Shown in pieces: positions 1-8,739 of a stretch of DNA of 64,000 nucleotides. The notes beneath the pieces were generated by a model. It ran no database searches. It was not told the DNA's origin and worked only from the letters and a program-made list of their open reading frames with translations. Origin of the DNA: Pseudomonas sp. PB120 (GTDB lineage Bacteria > Pseudomonadota > Gammaproteobacteria > Pseudomonadales > Pseudomonadaceae); assembly GCF_009761815.1 (NCBI RefSeq), contig NZ_RWIN01000017.1, forward strand, positions 58,985 to 122,984, in the 5' to 3' direction. The position numbers and the translations under genes were made by a program. How positions within the stretch are numbered: the stretch's first letter is position 1; each line of letters opens with the position of its first letter.

Positions 1-907
1 AACTGCTGGCGCGGCAAGCACGCGCCTTCGGTAACCTGGATTGTCAGTTGCTGACCACCGACCAGCAGCGTTCAGTCTTGCAAGTCACCGATGCCGCAGA
101 CTCGGTGCAGCAGGTCTATACGGCTTACGGTCATCGGTGGGTTGAACGGGGTTCCGGTAGCCTGTCGGGGTTTGCCGGCGAACCGGTTGATCCGGTGACC
201 GGGCATTATTTGTTGGGCAATGGTCACCGGGCATTTAACCCTGTCTTGATGCGCTTCAACGGCCCGGACCATTTAAGTCCGTTCGGGCGGGGTGGGCTCA
301 ATCCTTATGCGTATTGCCTGGGCGACCCCGTAAATTTTACTGATCCGACGGGGCGGTTTGCCGAGTTTGGCCGTTTATTCACGAGTCTCTTGGGCCTGTC
401 GAACACACGGCTAGGGATGTCCCCTGTCATCCCCTCCTATAAATTAGCCAAGGATGCATTGAGATGGGGGCAGTGGGAAAATTGCCAGCCAGGCAGGCCA
501 CTGCGGCAGTCAGTACGGTCATGGCCAGTGGTGCGATATTTACAACAGCTTTGACGGGAATAGCCAGCGCCGTTGCGGCGATCACCAAGGACACTAAAGC
601 GGCCGAAATACTGGGGTACGTTTCTTTAGGGCTGACTGCGTTGGCGTTCGTATCGAGAGGGGTTACTTATTGGGCGGCGAAAGCCCCCGGGACTGAAGCC
701 GGTCTGAGGAGTTTTGTGAAGAATAAGGGGCAGGTAATCCCAGCGGCAACGCCTGCTGGATCCCGTCGTTCGTCCCTGTCTTTGTCGACTATCGAGCCCT
801 CGGCTCCGCCGCTCACACCCGCACCCATTGGCTTTGAAAGATTCCTAGAAGGTAGCGATCGAACGTTTTTCAGGAATATCAGAAATATTCGCCGTCATTC
901 CATTTAG
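1..907 (+). pseudogene. RHS-repeat protein, C-terminal part, frameshifted and cut by the window edge
   Basis: The reading frame is open from the first base (codons from position 3), so the gene starts outside the window. It encodes the end of an RHS core: FNGPDHLSPFGRGGLNPY and a closing DPTGR motif are visible. After a G-run at 466-470 this frame leaves RHS-like sequence and stops at 552-554. The continuation lies in another frame from about 464 to 907. It encodes an Ala/Gly-rich, hydrophobic tail with two likely membrane segments (around AGIFTTALTG-like and LGLTALAFV-like stretches) and a Ser/Pro-rich end. One extra G would join ALRWG to AVGKLPARQ in one frame. RHS core proteins usually display a variable C-terminal effector; this tip looks membrane-active but is not a toxin I can name. 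It may be a true pseudogene, a phase variant or a sequencing error. Confidence 0.7.
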
Positions 908-1041
908 AACATCGCATAACATCGGTCGATCAATCTGGCGCACTGGTTTATTTGACGGTGGTCAGGTGCGCCCTTGGAACCCTGTTCTAAGCTCACAGTC
1001 GTAACGTCACTGTCCCGTCCGTACAACGCAAAGGAGTCTGC

Positions 1042-2145
1042 ATGGCTGGTCCCGGATTGAAAACAGTGATCGGCCTGAGCCTCGTGGCTTTGCTGAGCGC
1101 TTGCGGCGATAAGCCCCAGGCCGAAAAAGACCGCCCACGGGTGTTTGTGCAAGAGGTCAAACCGGCTGATTACGCGGCATCCGTGACCCTCACGGGCGAT
1201 GTCCAGGCACGTGTGCAGACCGAGTTGTCGTTCCGTGTCGGCGGCAAGATTATCCAGCGCGCGGTCGATGTCGGTGATCGGGTGTCGGCCAAGCAAGTGC
1301 TGGCCAGGCTCGACCCCAAGGACCTGCAAACCAGCGTCGACTCGGCCCAGGCCCAGGTTGTTGCGGAACAGGCGCGGGTCAAACAGACCGCTGCCGCCTT
1401 CGTTCGCCAGCAAAAACTTCTGCCCAAGGGCTACACCAGTCAAAGCGAATTCGATTCGGCCCAAGCTGCTTTGCGTAGTAGTCAGAGCGCGTTGACCGCC
1501 GCCGAGGCGCAACTGGCCAACGCCCGTGAGCAACTGAGTTACACCGCGCTGATCGCCGATGCGCCGGGCGTCATTACCGCGCGCCAGGCCGAAGTCGGCC
1601 AGGTGGTGCAGGCCACCGTGCCGATTTTCAGCCTGGCCCGTGACGGTGAGCGCGATGCCGTGTTCAACGTCTACGAATCGCTGCTGGCCGAGGCGCCGGA
1701 AGATAAAACGATCGTGGTCAGCCTGCTGGACAACCCCGCGATCAAAACCACCGGCACCGTTCGGGAAATCACCCCGGCGGTGTCCGCGCAGACCGGCACC
1801 GTACAGGTCAAAGTCACCCTCAACGGTTTGCCGGACGGCATGCAACTCGGCTCGGTCGTGAGCGCCACCGCCAAGACCCCGGGGAAATCCGCGGTGGAAC
1901 TGCCCTGGTCCGCGCTGACCAAAAACATCAGCGAACCGGCCGTGTGGCTGGTGGACGCAGAGGGCAAGGCGCAACTCCAATCGGTCACCGTCGGCCGCTA
2001 CCTGACCGGCAAAGTCATCATCAGCGCCGGACTGACCGGCGGCGAAAAAGTCATCATCGCCGGCGGCCAGCTGCTGCACCCCGGCGTGTTGGTGGAAATC
2101 GCCGAAAACACCTACAAGGATTTGCAAGTGGGAGCCCAGCCATGA
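1042..2145 (+). CDS. triA: RND efflux periplasmic adaptor lipoprotein, TriA-like
   Basis: Membrane-fusion adaptor that links an inner-membrane RND pump to an outer-membrane channel. The 367-residue product begins with a lipoprotein signal ending LLSAC, so Cys21 should be lipidated. A lipoyl-type half (SFRVGGKI...VGDRV) is followed by an alpha-hairpin (about 85-165) rich in Ala/Gln, then the second lipoyl half (DAPGVITARQAEVGQVV) and a beta-barrel. The ATG has a GGAG ribosome site upstream. It overlaps the next gene by ATGA, and the pump gene follows. Two different adaptors before one RND gene is the arrangement of P. aeruginosa triABC, which exports triclosan with OpmH as outer channel. The substrate here is inferred only. 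Confidence 0.8.
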   Translation: MAGPGLKTVIGLSLVALLSACGDKPQAEKDRPRVFVQEVKPADYAASVTLTGDVQARVQTELSFRVGGKIIQRAVDVGDRVSAKQVLARLDPKDLQTSVDSAQAQVVAEQARVKQTAAAFVRQQKLLPKGYTSQSEFDSAQAALRSSQSALTAAEAQLANAREQLSYTALIADAPGVITARQAEVGQVVQATVPIFSLARDGERDAVFNVYESLLAEAPEDKTIVVSLLDNPAIKTTGTVREITPAVSAQTGTVQVKVTLNGLPDGMQLGSVVSATAKTPGKSAVELPWSALTKNISEPAVWLVDAEGKAQLQSVTVGRYLTGKVIISAGLTGGEKVIIAGGQLLHPGVLVEIAENTYKDLQVGAQP

Positions 2146-3209
2146 AGCGTTTGGTGCTGGTGCTCGCCGGTGTGATGCTGGTGGCCTGCTCGAAAAAAGA
2201 ACCGCCGCCCGAGCCGGTACGCCCGGTGCTGTCGATCAAGGTACAAGCGCTGGCCGAGGAAAACCTCGGCCGCTTCGCCGGCAGTATCCAGGCCCGCTAT
2301 GAAAGCAATGTCGGGTTCCGGGTGCCGGGCCGCATTGCCAGCCGCGCCGTCGATGTGGGGGCCGAAGTCGATAAAGGCGCCTTGCTCGCCACGCTGGACC
2401 CCACCGACCAACAGAACCAGTTGCGCTCCGCCCAGGGCAATCTGGCGAACATCCAGGCGCAATTCATCAACGCCCAGGCCAACGCTCGGCGCCAGCAGGA
2501 ATTGTTCGATCGCGGCGTGGGCGCACAAGCCCAGCTCGACGTCGCCCAGACCGACCTCAAAACCACCCAGGCCTCCCTCGATCAGGCGCAGGCAGCGGTC
2601 GAACAGGCCAAGGACCAGCTCAATTACGTCGAGCTGCGCGCCGACCACAAAGCCGTGGTCACCGCGTGGAACGCCGAAGCCGGGCAAGTGGTGACCGCCG
2701 GCCAGCAAGTGGTGACCCTGGCGCAACCGGACATCAAGGAAGCGGTGATCGACCTGCCAGACACGCTGGTCGACCAATTGCCGCCAGACGTGGTGTTCCA
2801 GGTCGCCGCCCAACTGGACCCGGCCATCAACACCACGGCCACCCTCCGTGAAATCGAACCCCAGGCCCAAAGCGCCACCCGCACCCGGCGCGCGCGCCTG
2901 ACCCTGGCCGAAACCCCACTGGGCTTTCGCCTCGGCACGGCAATCAGCGTGACCCTCAGCTCCGCGATCAAACCGCGTATCGAACTGCCCGCCACCGCGC
3001 TGCAAGAGGTGGAGGGCAAGTCGCGAATCTGGGTCATCGACCCACAGGCCAAAACCGTGTCGCCCCGTGACGTCAACGTCATCAGTCGCACGGACAGCAC
3101 CGTGGTGCTGGCGGACGGCGTCAAGCCGGGCGAGCACGTGGTCAGTGCCGGTGTGAATAGCCTGAAACCCGGGCAATCCGTGAAAGTCGACGAGGACAGC
3201 CCACAATGA
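2142..3209 (+). CDS. triB: RND efflux periplasmic adaptor lipoprotein, TriB-like
   Basis: Second adaptor of the pump, 355 residues. The start is the ATG at 2142, which overlaps the triA stop; the frame is open further upstream but only as antisense-like noise within triA. The signal peptide ends LVACS, so Cys16 is the lipid site. The order is lipoyl half (VGFRVPGRIASRAVDVGAEV), Gln/Ala-rich coiled-coil hairpin (about 90-160), second lipoyl half (NAEAGQVVTAGQQVV) and beta-barrel. It resembles TriA in plan but is clearly diverged, as expected for the obligate adaptor pair of TriABC pumps. It ends in an ATGA overlap with the pump gene, indicating translational coupling. Confidence 0.8.
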   Translation: MKRLVLVLAGVMLVACSKKEPPPEPVRPVLSIKVQALAEENLGRFAGSIQARYESNVGFRVPGRIASRAVDVGAEVDKGALLATLDPTDQQNQLRSAQGNLANIQAQFINAQANARRQQELFDRGVGAQAQLDVAQTDLKTTQASLDQAQAAVEQAKDQLNYVELRADHKAVVTAWNAEAGQVVTAGQQVVTLAQPDIKEAVIDLPDTLVDQLPPDVVFQVAAQLDPAINTTATLREIEPQAQSATRTRRARLTLAETPLGFRLGTAISVTLSSAIKPRIELPATALQEVEGKSRIWVIDPQAKTVSPRDVNVISRTDSTVVLADGVKPGEHVVSAGVNSLKPGQSVKVDEDSPQ

Positions 3210-6200
3210 AAGGGAGTTTCAACTTATCCGAATGGGCCCTCAAACATCAGTCGTTTGTCTGGTATTTGATGTTCGTCGCGCTGCTGATGGGCGTGTTCTC
3301 GTACCTGAACCTGGGCCGCGAGGAAGACCCTTCGTTCACCATCAAGACCATGGTCATCCAGACGCGCTGGCCGGGCGCGACCCAGGAAGAAACCCTCAAG
3401 CAGGTCACTGACCGCATCGAGAAAAAACTCGAAGAACTCGACTCCCTCGACTACGTGAAAAGCTACACGCGCCCGGGCGAGTCCACGGTGTTCGTGTACC
3501 TGCGCGACACCACCAGCGCCAAGGACATCCCGGAAATCTGGTACCAGGTGCGCAAGAAGATCAACGACATTCGCGGCGACTTCCCCAAAGGCCTGCAAGG
3601 GCCGGGGTTCAACGACGAGTTCGGTGATGTGTTCGGTTCGGTGTACGCCTTCACGGCGGACGGCTTGTCGATGCGCCAGTTGCGCGACTACGTGGAACAG
3701 GTGCGTGCCCAGATCCGTGATGTGCCGGGGTTGGGCAAGGTCGAAATGATCGGCGAGCAGGACGAAGTCCTTTACCTGAACTTCTCCACCCGCAAACTGG
3801 CGGCGCTGGGCATCGATCAGCGCCAGGTGGTGCAGAGCCTGCAAGCCCAGAACGCGGTGACTCCGGCCGGGGTGATCGAGGCCGGTCCCGAGCGGATTTC
3901 CGTGCGCACCTCGGGCCAGTTCGCGTCCGAGAAAGACCTGGCCAACGTCAACCTGCGGCTCAATGATCGTTTCTACCGACTGGCCGACGTCGCCGACATC
4001 AGCCGTGGCTACGTCGACCCGGCGACCCCGGAGTTTCGCTACAACGGCCACCCGGCCATCGGCCTGGCCATCGCCATGAAGAAGGGCGGCAACATTCAGG
4101 TGTTCGGCAAGGCGCTGCACCAGCGCATGACCGACCTGACCGCAGACCTTCCGGTCGGCGTCGGCGTGCACACCGTTTCCGATCAGGCCGAAGTGGTGGA
4201 AAAAGCCGTCGGCGGCTTCACCAGCGCCTTGTTCGAGGCGGTGGTGATCGTGCTCATCGTCAGCTTCGTCAGCCTCGGCGTGCGCGCCGGCCTGGTGGTG
4301 GCGTGCTCCATTCCTCTGGTGCTGGCGATGGTCTTCCTGTTCATGGAATACAGCGGCATCACCATGCAACGGATTTCCCTGGGCGCCTTGATCATCGCCC
4401 TCGGCCTGCTGGTGGATGACGCGATGATCACGGTCGAAATGATGGTCACTCGCCTGGAGATGGGCGACACCAAGGAGCAGGCGGCGACATTCGCCTACAC
4501 CTCGACCGCGTTCCCGATGCTGACCGGCACCCTGGTGACCGTCGCCGGTTTTGTGCCGATCGGCCTCAACGCCAGTTCGGCGGGCGAGTACACCTTCACG
4601 CTCTTCGCGGTGATTGCCGTGGCGATGATCGTGTCGTGGATTGTCGCGGTGCTGTTCGCCCCGGTGATCGGCGTGCACATTCTCAGCGCCAACGTGAAAC
4701 CGCATTCGGCAGAACCGGGTCGCATCGGCCGGGCGTTCAATGCCGGGATGTTTTGGGCCATGCGCAATCGCTGGTGGGCCATCGGCATTACGATCGCGCT
4801 GTTCGTGGCGTCGGTGTTTTCCATGCAGTTCGTGCAGAACCAGTTCTTCCCGTCCTCGGACCGTCCGGAAATTCTCGTCGACCTGAACCTGCCGCAAAAC
4901 GCTTCGATTGCCGAAACGCGCAAGGCGGTGGACAAGCTCGAAGCAGCGCTCAAGGACGACCCGGACATCGTGCGCTGGAGCACGTACATCGGCGAAGGGG
5001 CGATCCGTTTCTACCTGCCCCTCGACCAGCAATTGCAGAACCCGTACTACGCGCAGTTGATCATCGTGAGCAAAGGCCTGGAGTCACGCGTTGCGCTGAG
5101 CCAGCGTTTGCGTGAGCGCTTGCGCAAGGAATTCGTCGGCATCGGCAGTTACGTCCAGGCGCTGGAAATGGGCCCACCGGTCGGGCGTCCGATCCAGTAC
5201 CGGGTCAGCGGCAACGACATCGATCAGGTGCGCAAACACGCCATCGCGCTGGCCACCGAGCTGGATAAAAATTCCCACATCGGCGAGATCATTTACGACT
5301 GGAACGAGCCTGGCAAAGTACTGCGCATCGACATCGCCCAGGACAAGGCCCGGCAATTGGGGCTGTCGTCGGAGGACGTGGCGAACCTGATGAACAGCAT
5401 CGTCGTCGGTGCGCCGGTGACTCAGGTCGACGACGATATCTATTTGATCAACGTCGTCGGTCGCGCGGAAGACGCGGAGCGGGGCACGCCTGAAACCTTG
5501 CAGAACCTGCAAATCGTCACGCCCAGCGGCACGTCGATTCCACTGTTGGCTTTTGCCACGGTGCGTTATGAACTGGAGCAACCCTTGGTCTGGCGCCGTG
5601 ACCGCAAGCCGACGATCACGATCAAGGCCGCCGTGCGGGACGAGATTCAGCCGACTGACCTAGTGAAACAGCTCAAACCTGCTATCGACAATTTCGCCGC
5701 TACGTTGCCGGTCGGCTACAAAGTCGCCACCGGCGGCACCGTGGAGGAAAGCGCCAAGGCCCAAGGGCCGATTGCCAAGGTGGTGCCGTTGATGCTGTTT
5801 TTGATGGCGACCTTCCTGATGATCCAGTTGCACAGCGTGCAGAAGCTGTTCCTGGTGGCCAGCGTTGCGCCGCTGGGGTTGATTGGCGTGGTGCTGGCGC
5901 TGATCCCGACCGGCACGCCGATGGGCTTTGTGGCGATTCTGGGGATTCTGGCGTTGATCGGCATCATCATCCGCAACTCGGTGATTCTGGTAACCCAGAT
6001 CGATGCGTTGGAGAAGGAGGGCCTTGCCCCGTGGGATGCGGTGGCGAAGGCCACGGAGCATCGACGTCGACCGATTCTGCTGACGGCCGCTGCGGCGAGC
6101 CTGGGGATGATCCCGATTGCCCGGGAAGTGTTCTGGGGGCCGATGGCGTACGCGATGATTGGCGGGATCATTATTGCGACGTTGCTGACGCTGCTGTTTT

Positions 6201-6259
6201 TGCCGGCGCTTTACGTCGCCTGGTACAAGATTCGCGAGCCGAAGAAGGGGGCGCAGTAA
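3206..6259 (+). CDS. triC: RND efflux transporter, TriC-like
   Basis: Proton-driven inner-membrane pump of the resistance-nodulation-division superfamily, 1017 residues, the usual full length. TM1 is near residues 16-35. Two large periplasmic loops alternate with two six-helix bundles. The proton-relay pair is visible as Asp404-Asp405 in LLVDDAMITVEM. The N-terminus (MKGSFNLSEWAL) and the NLGREEDPSFTIK motif after TM1 match my memory of P. aeruginosa TriC. It is the last gene of the operon and no outer-membrane factor follows, as in P. aeruginosa where OpmH is encoded elsewhere. REP sequence begins about 20 bp after the stop. Confidence 0.85.
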   Translation: MKGSFNLSEWALKHQSFVWYLMFVALLMGVFSYLNLGREEDPSFTIKTMVIQTRWPGATQEETLKQVTDRIEKKLEELDSLDYVKSYTRPGESTVFVYLRDTTSAKDIPEIWYQVRKKINDIRGDFPKGLQGPGFNDEFGDVFGSVYAFTADGLSMRQLRDYVEQVRAQIRDVPGLGKVEMIGEQDEVLYLNFSTRKLAALGIDQRQVVQSLQAQNAVTPAGVIEAGPERISVRTSGQFASEKDLANVNLRLNDRFYRLADVADISRGYVDPATPEFRYNGHPAIGLAIAMKKGGNIQVFGKALHQRMTDLTADLPVGVGVHTVSDQAEVVEKAVGGFTSALFEAVVIVLIVSFVSLGVRAGLVVACSIPLVLAMVFLFMEYSGITMQRISLGALIIALGLLVDDAMITVEMMVTRLEMGDTKEQAATFAYTSTAFPMLTGTLVTVAGFVPIGLNASSAGEYTFTLFAVIAVAMIVSWIVAVLFAPVIGVHILSANVKPHSAEPGRIGRAFNAGMFWAMRNRWWAIGITIALFVASVFSMQFVQNQFFPSSDRPEILVDLNLPQNASIAETRKAVDKLEAALKDDPDIVRWSTYIGEGAIRFYLPLDQQLQNPYYAQLIIVSKGLESRVALSQRLRERLRKEFVGIGSYVQALEMGPPVGRPIQYRVSGNDIDQVRKHAIALATELDKNSHIGEIIYDWNEPGKVLRIDIAQDKARQLGLSSEDVANLMNSIVVGAPVTQVDDDIYLINVVGRAEDAERGTPETLQNLQIVTPSGTSIPLLAFATVRYELEQPLVWRRDRKPTITIKAAVRDEIQPTDLVKQLKPAIDNFAATLPVGYKVATGGTVEESAKAQGPIAKVVPLMLFLMATFLMIQLHSVQKLFLVASVAPLGLIGVVLALIPTGTPMGFVAILGILALIGIIIRNSVILVTQIDALEKEGLAPWDAVAKATEHRRRPILLTAAAASLGMIPIAREVFWGPMAYAMIGGIIIATLLTLLFLPALYVAWYKIREPKKGAQ

Positions 6260-6280
6260 GGCGAGCGCTTCGCGCTCTAA

Positions 6281-6361
6281 TCGCGAGCCGGCTCGCTCCC
6301 ACAGTTGACCGAGTCGCTCACGCAAACCCGGTTTCCTGTGGGAGCGAGCCTGCTCGCGATG
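6281..6361. repeat. REP doublet (family 1, GAGCGAGCC...CTCGCGAT)
   Basis: Two inverted REP copies face each other between triC and the methyltransferase gene. The right copy is the common form (CTGTGGGAGCGAGCCTGCTC then GCGATGG). A small hairpin (GAGCG/CGCTC, 6263-6277) precedes it. The doublet sits between convergent genes, where it can act as a transcript end or mRNA stabiliser. Confidence 0.85.
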
Positions 6362-6393
6362 GCAATAGCTCAGGCACCGCTGATCGGAGAGCC

Positions 6394-7020
6394 TTATACC
6401 CTGCGCCAAACACTCGCCAACCAAGGCTGCTGCTCCCGCGGCAGCCCCGCCGGCCGGTAGTAATGCTCCAGCTCCACAAACCCCGCCGCGGTCAATAACC
6501 CCTGCCACGCCGGCCAATCGTGATACGCCCCATACCGCGGCCCGTTCCACCCTTCCTGATTCTCGCCACGCGGGTTGGAACTGAACAACACGCCACCCGG
6601 TTTCAAGGCACCGTGCAGCTCCTTCAACACCCGAGGCAATTCCTGACGCGGAATGTGGAACAACACCGCATTGGCAAAAATCCCGTCGAAGCGCTCGGCC
6701 GGCAGATCGAGCTTCAGAAAATCCTGCTGCCAGACCTCGCAGCCACTGTCCTCGCGCGCCATCTGCGCAAACTTCTGCGAGCCGTCGAGGCCGATGGCGA
6801 TGTGGCCCATACGGGTAAAAGTCTGCAAGTCACGGCCGGGGCCGCAGCCGAAATCGAGAAGGCTGAAGGGCGCGTCCCCCTGAATGTGCCGCAGCAACGC
6901 ATCGATGTTCTGGCTGACATCGTGATCGCGAGTCCCCTCGCGAAAACCTTCAGCCACCGAGTTGTAATGGCCCAGGGTGGTGGAGGTGATCTGTTCGAGG
7001 TCGTCGGGGGTCTGTTTCAT
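6394..7020 (-). CDS. Class I SAM-dependent methyltransferase
   Basis: Small Rossmann-fold methyltransferase of 208 residues from the ATG at 7020; a TTG further upstream at 7038 would add six residues. Motif I is LLDFGCGPGRD, the acidic loop after strand 2 is GLDGSQ, and motif post-II is FDGIFANAVLFH, followed by PGGVLFSS. These are the SAM-binding elements of the Methyltransf_11/25 type. The N-terminus (TLGHYNSVAEGFREGTRDHD) is typical of small-molecule methyltransferases. The substrate is not evident from sequence or neighbours. It is flanked by REP elements on both sides and appears monocistronic. Confidence 0.8.
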   Translation of the reverse strand: MKQTPDDLEQITSTTLGHYNSVAEGFREGTRDHDVSQNIDALLRHIQGDAPFSLLDFGCGPGRDLQTFTRMGHIAIGLDGSQKFAQMAREDSGCEVWQQDFLKLDLPAERFDGIFANAVLFHIPRQELPRVLKELHGALKPGGVLFSSNPRGENQEGWNGPRYGAYHDWPAWQGLLTAAGFVELEHYYRPAGLPREQQPWLASVWRRV

Positions 7021-7103
7021 GGTCGGCTGCGCAGGCAATGTGAGTTTGCCGAATATACGCCATCAAATCCGGGGCTGCTGCGCAGCCCATCGTCGGAACG
7101 CCG

Positions 7104-7194
7104 CCCGGAGCAGGCTCACTCCCACAGTGATCGCGTCGTACACAATTATTGTGCTGACCGCTATCCACTGTGGGAGCGAGCCTGCTCGCGATGG
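7104..7194. repeat. REP doublet (family 1)
   Basis: Inverted pair: GGAGCAGGCTCACTCCCACAG on the left and CTGTGGGAGCGAGCCTGCTC plus GCGATGG on the right, with about 40 bp between. It lies between the methyltransferase start and the end of the small gene at 7218, so it may overlap the methyltransferase promoter region. Confidence 0.8.
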
Positions 7195-7217
7195 CGATAT
7201 CACTGGCGACTAATGTC

Positions 7218-7574
7218 TCAGCCCTGCTTCATCCCCAAACACTCAATGGACCGATCAACCATCGCCTTGGCAATCTCCAGCAAATGCCAGATGGAAAACA
7301 CCATGGCCCTGTCGGCGCCTTTGAGGTGGTCACCGCACTGATACGCGGTGACCGAGGCACAACGCAGTAGGTCGGCGACGTAGAGTTGGGCGTCTTCGAA
7401 ACTCACGTCTTTGCTCACGTTGTAGAACCGCAGCTCGTCCGGTGCGGTGGGCTGTTCGCCGGTGAGGTAGAAATCGATCGCGCGATAAAGGGCGGAACGG
7501 TCTCTTAGGGGCTCGTCGGCGGGTTTGTCTTTGGGGGATGTTTCGGGAGGTGGATCGGGGACGGATCTTTTCAT
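7218..7574 (-). CDS. Small protein, DUF3077/DUF6124-like, function unknown
   Basis: A 118-residue acidic protein from the ATG at 7574, preceded by AGGAG at good spacing. The frame stays open further upstream, but that part belongs to a structured leader. The N-terminus is Pro-rich (PDPPPETSP). The C-terminal two-thirds looks helical (SFEDAQLYVADLLRCASVT... MVFSIWHLLEIAKAMVDRSI). This matches the small Pseudomonas families I recall as DUF3077/DUF6124, which have no known function. The gene has its own long leader (7575-7830) that resembles the leader of the unrelated-looking small gene at 43106-43405. Family membership is from memory and not verified. Confidence 0.6.
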   Translation of the reverse strand: MKRSVPDPPPETSPKDKPADEPLRDRSALYRAIDFYLTGEQPTAPDELRFYNVSKDVSFEDAQLYVADLLRCASVTAYQCGDHLKGADRAMVFSIWHLLEIAKAMVDRSIECLGMKQG

Positions 7575-7830
7575 GGGTGTTGCTCCTGGTATGAGTTGGA
7601 GCCAACCGATATCGCGACTAAACGAACAGGGGAGGCGGCTGCACACAGGTTAGTCGACCGGATACCAGGAACCCCGGCGCACCCGAGGGTGCCCTGCGCA
7701 CAGCCACCATAATGTTCAGGCGAAAAAGTACCTGACAGGAGATAGCGCAATGCGCCTGGTAAGATCCGGGCGACTAAACCCGATCACTGATAAGCAGTGA
7801 CGGACCGAAGACTAGCCACCGGATTTGGCA
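7575..7830 (-). promoter_or_regulatory. Candidate conserved 5' leader RNA (copy A)
   Basis: Two blocks here recur upstream of the gene at 43405. Block 1 is 7770-7808 (plus strand GCGACTAAACCCGA, then hairpin TCACTG/CAGTGA at 7784-7800, then CGGACCGA). Block 2 is 7648-7712 (GGTTAGTCGACC, then a GCACCC/GGGTGC hairpin, then CACAGCCACCATAA). Copy B keeps the order and flanks but changes stem bases in pairs (CGCTG/CAGCG). I cannot match it to a named RNA family from memory. Confidence 0.5.
7618..7710 (-). other. Possible upstream mini-ORF in the leader of the 7218-7574 gene
   Basis: ATG at 7710 opens a 30-codon frame (MVAVRRAPSG..., ending PPPLFV) closed by TAG 43 nt before the main gene's ATG. 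An equivalent ATG in the same context (TTATG preceding GCGGCTGTG) opens a mini-ORF in the leader at 43539. Whether it is translated is unknown; the same bases could simply be structured RNA. Confidence 0.3.
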
Positions 7831-7936
7831 GGCGCAAGCGAGCAGAATCATCTAGGAAACGTCCTGCAAAAGAAAGGGATTGGCCCTGTAGGAGCGCTGA
7901 TTTTTCTGTACGAAAACTTACCTGCGGTGAACACGC

Positions 7937-8075
7937 TTTTGTGGCGAGGGAGCTTGCTCCCGCTGGGCTGCGAAGCAGCCCCAAAAGCCATTCACCGAGG
8001 TGTATCAGGTAAACCCATTGGCAGGTTTTGCGATTGCTGCGCAATCGAGCGGGAGCAAGCTCCCTCGCCACAAAA
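7937..8075. repeat. REPIN copy 1 (family 2, GTGGCGAGGGAGC)
   Basis: 139-bp inverted doublet: TTTTGTGGCGAGGGAGCTTG on the left and its near reverse complement on the right. Inner arms GGGCTGCGAAGCAGCCC and TTGCTGCGCAA form secondary hairpins. Four more copies lie at 10690, 30244, 37458 and 56404. Confidence 0.9.
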
Positions 8076-8094
8076 GCGCTGACCCCCTCAGAAA

Positions 8095-8739
8095 TCAGCG
8101 CTTGTTGAGGCCCCGAGCCAAGCGGTCGCCGCCGAGCTGGATGATCGCCACTAACACCACCAGCAACACAATCACCGTCAGCATGATCTGGCTGTCAAAC
8201 CGCTGATACCCATACCGATAAGCAATGTCCCCCAGCCCACCGGCGCCAATCGCCCCGGCCATGGCCGACGAGTTGATCATCGTCACCAGCGTAATCGTGA
8301 AACCGCCCACAATCCCCGGCAGCGCCTCTGGCAACAGCACGTGCCAGACGATGTGCCAACGCCGGCAACCCATCGCTTGCGCCGCTTCGATCAACCCGAA
8401 ATCCACCTCACGCAAACTGACTTCGGCAATGCGCGCAAAGAACGGCGTAGCGGCGATGGTCAACGGCACCACAGCAGCCCAGACCCCATACGTGGTGCCG
8501 ACAATCAACCGCGTAAACGGTATCAACGCCACCATCAGAATCAGAAACGGGATCGAGCGGAACAGGTTCACGAACGCGCCCAATGCCCGGTTCAGCGCCG
8601 GTGCTTCGTAGATGCCGCCCTTGGAGCTGGTGACCAGAATCACCGCCAACGGGATGCCCGCCAGCAGTGCGATCAGCGACGACACGCCGACCATCAAAAA
8701 CGTGTCGATAAAACCCTGCAGCAAGCGATCAAACCACAT
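8095..8739 (-). CDS. metI: MetI-type ABC transporter permease
   Basis: Inner-membrane permease of a methionine-family importer, 214 residues. The ATG at 8739 lies inside the end of the ATPase gene (11-bp overlap), giving translational coupling. About five hydrophobic helices are visible. The BPD_transp_1 coupling loop reads [25 protein letters not shown], and the C-terminal region carries the [20 protein letters not shown] segment typical of MetI. Last gene of the sulfur operon running leftward from 14643. Given the oxygenase neighbours, the transported compound is more likely an organosulfur compound than methionine itself; that is inference. Confidence 0.8.
   Translation of the reverse strand: MWFDRLLQGFIDTFLMVGVSSLIALLAGIPLAVILVTSSKGGIYEAPALNRALGAFVNLFRSIPFLILMVALIPFTRLIVGTTYGVWAAVVPLTIAATPFFARIAEVSLREVDFGLIEAAQAMGCRRWHIVWHVLLPEALPGIVGGFTITLVTMINSSAMAGAIGAGGLGDIAYRYGYQRFDSQIMLTVIVLLVVLVAIIQLGGDRLARGLNKR

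Noticed and set aside
3224..5032. A 602-codon open frame on the minus strand
   Set aside because: Antisense to triC; His/Asp/Arg-rich composition without domains.
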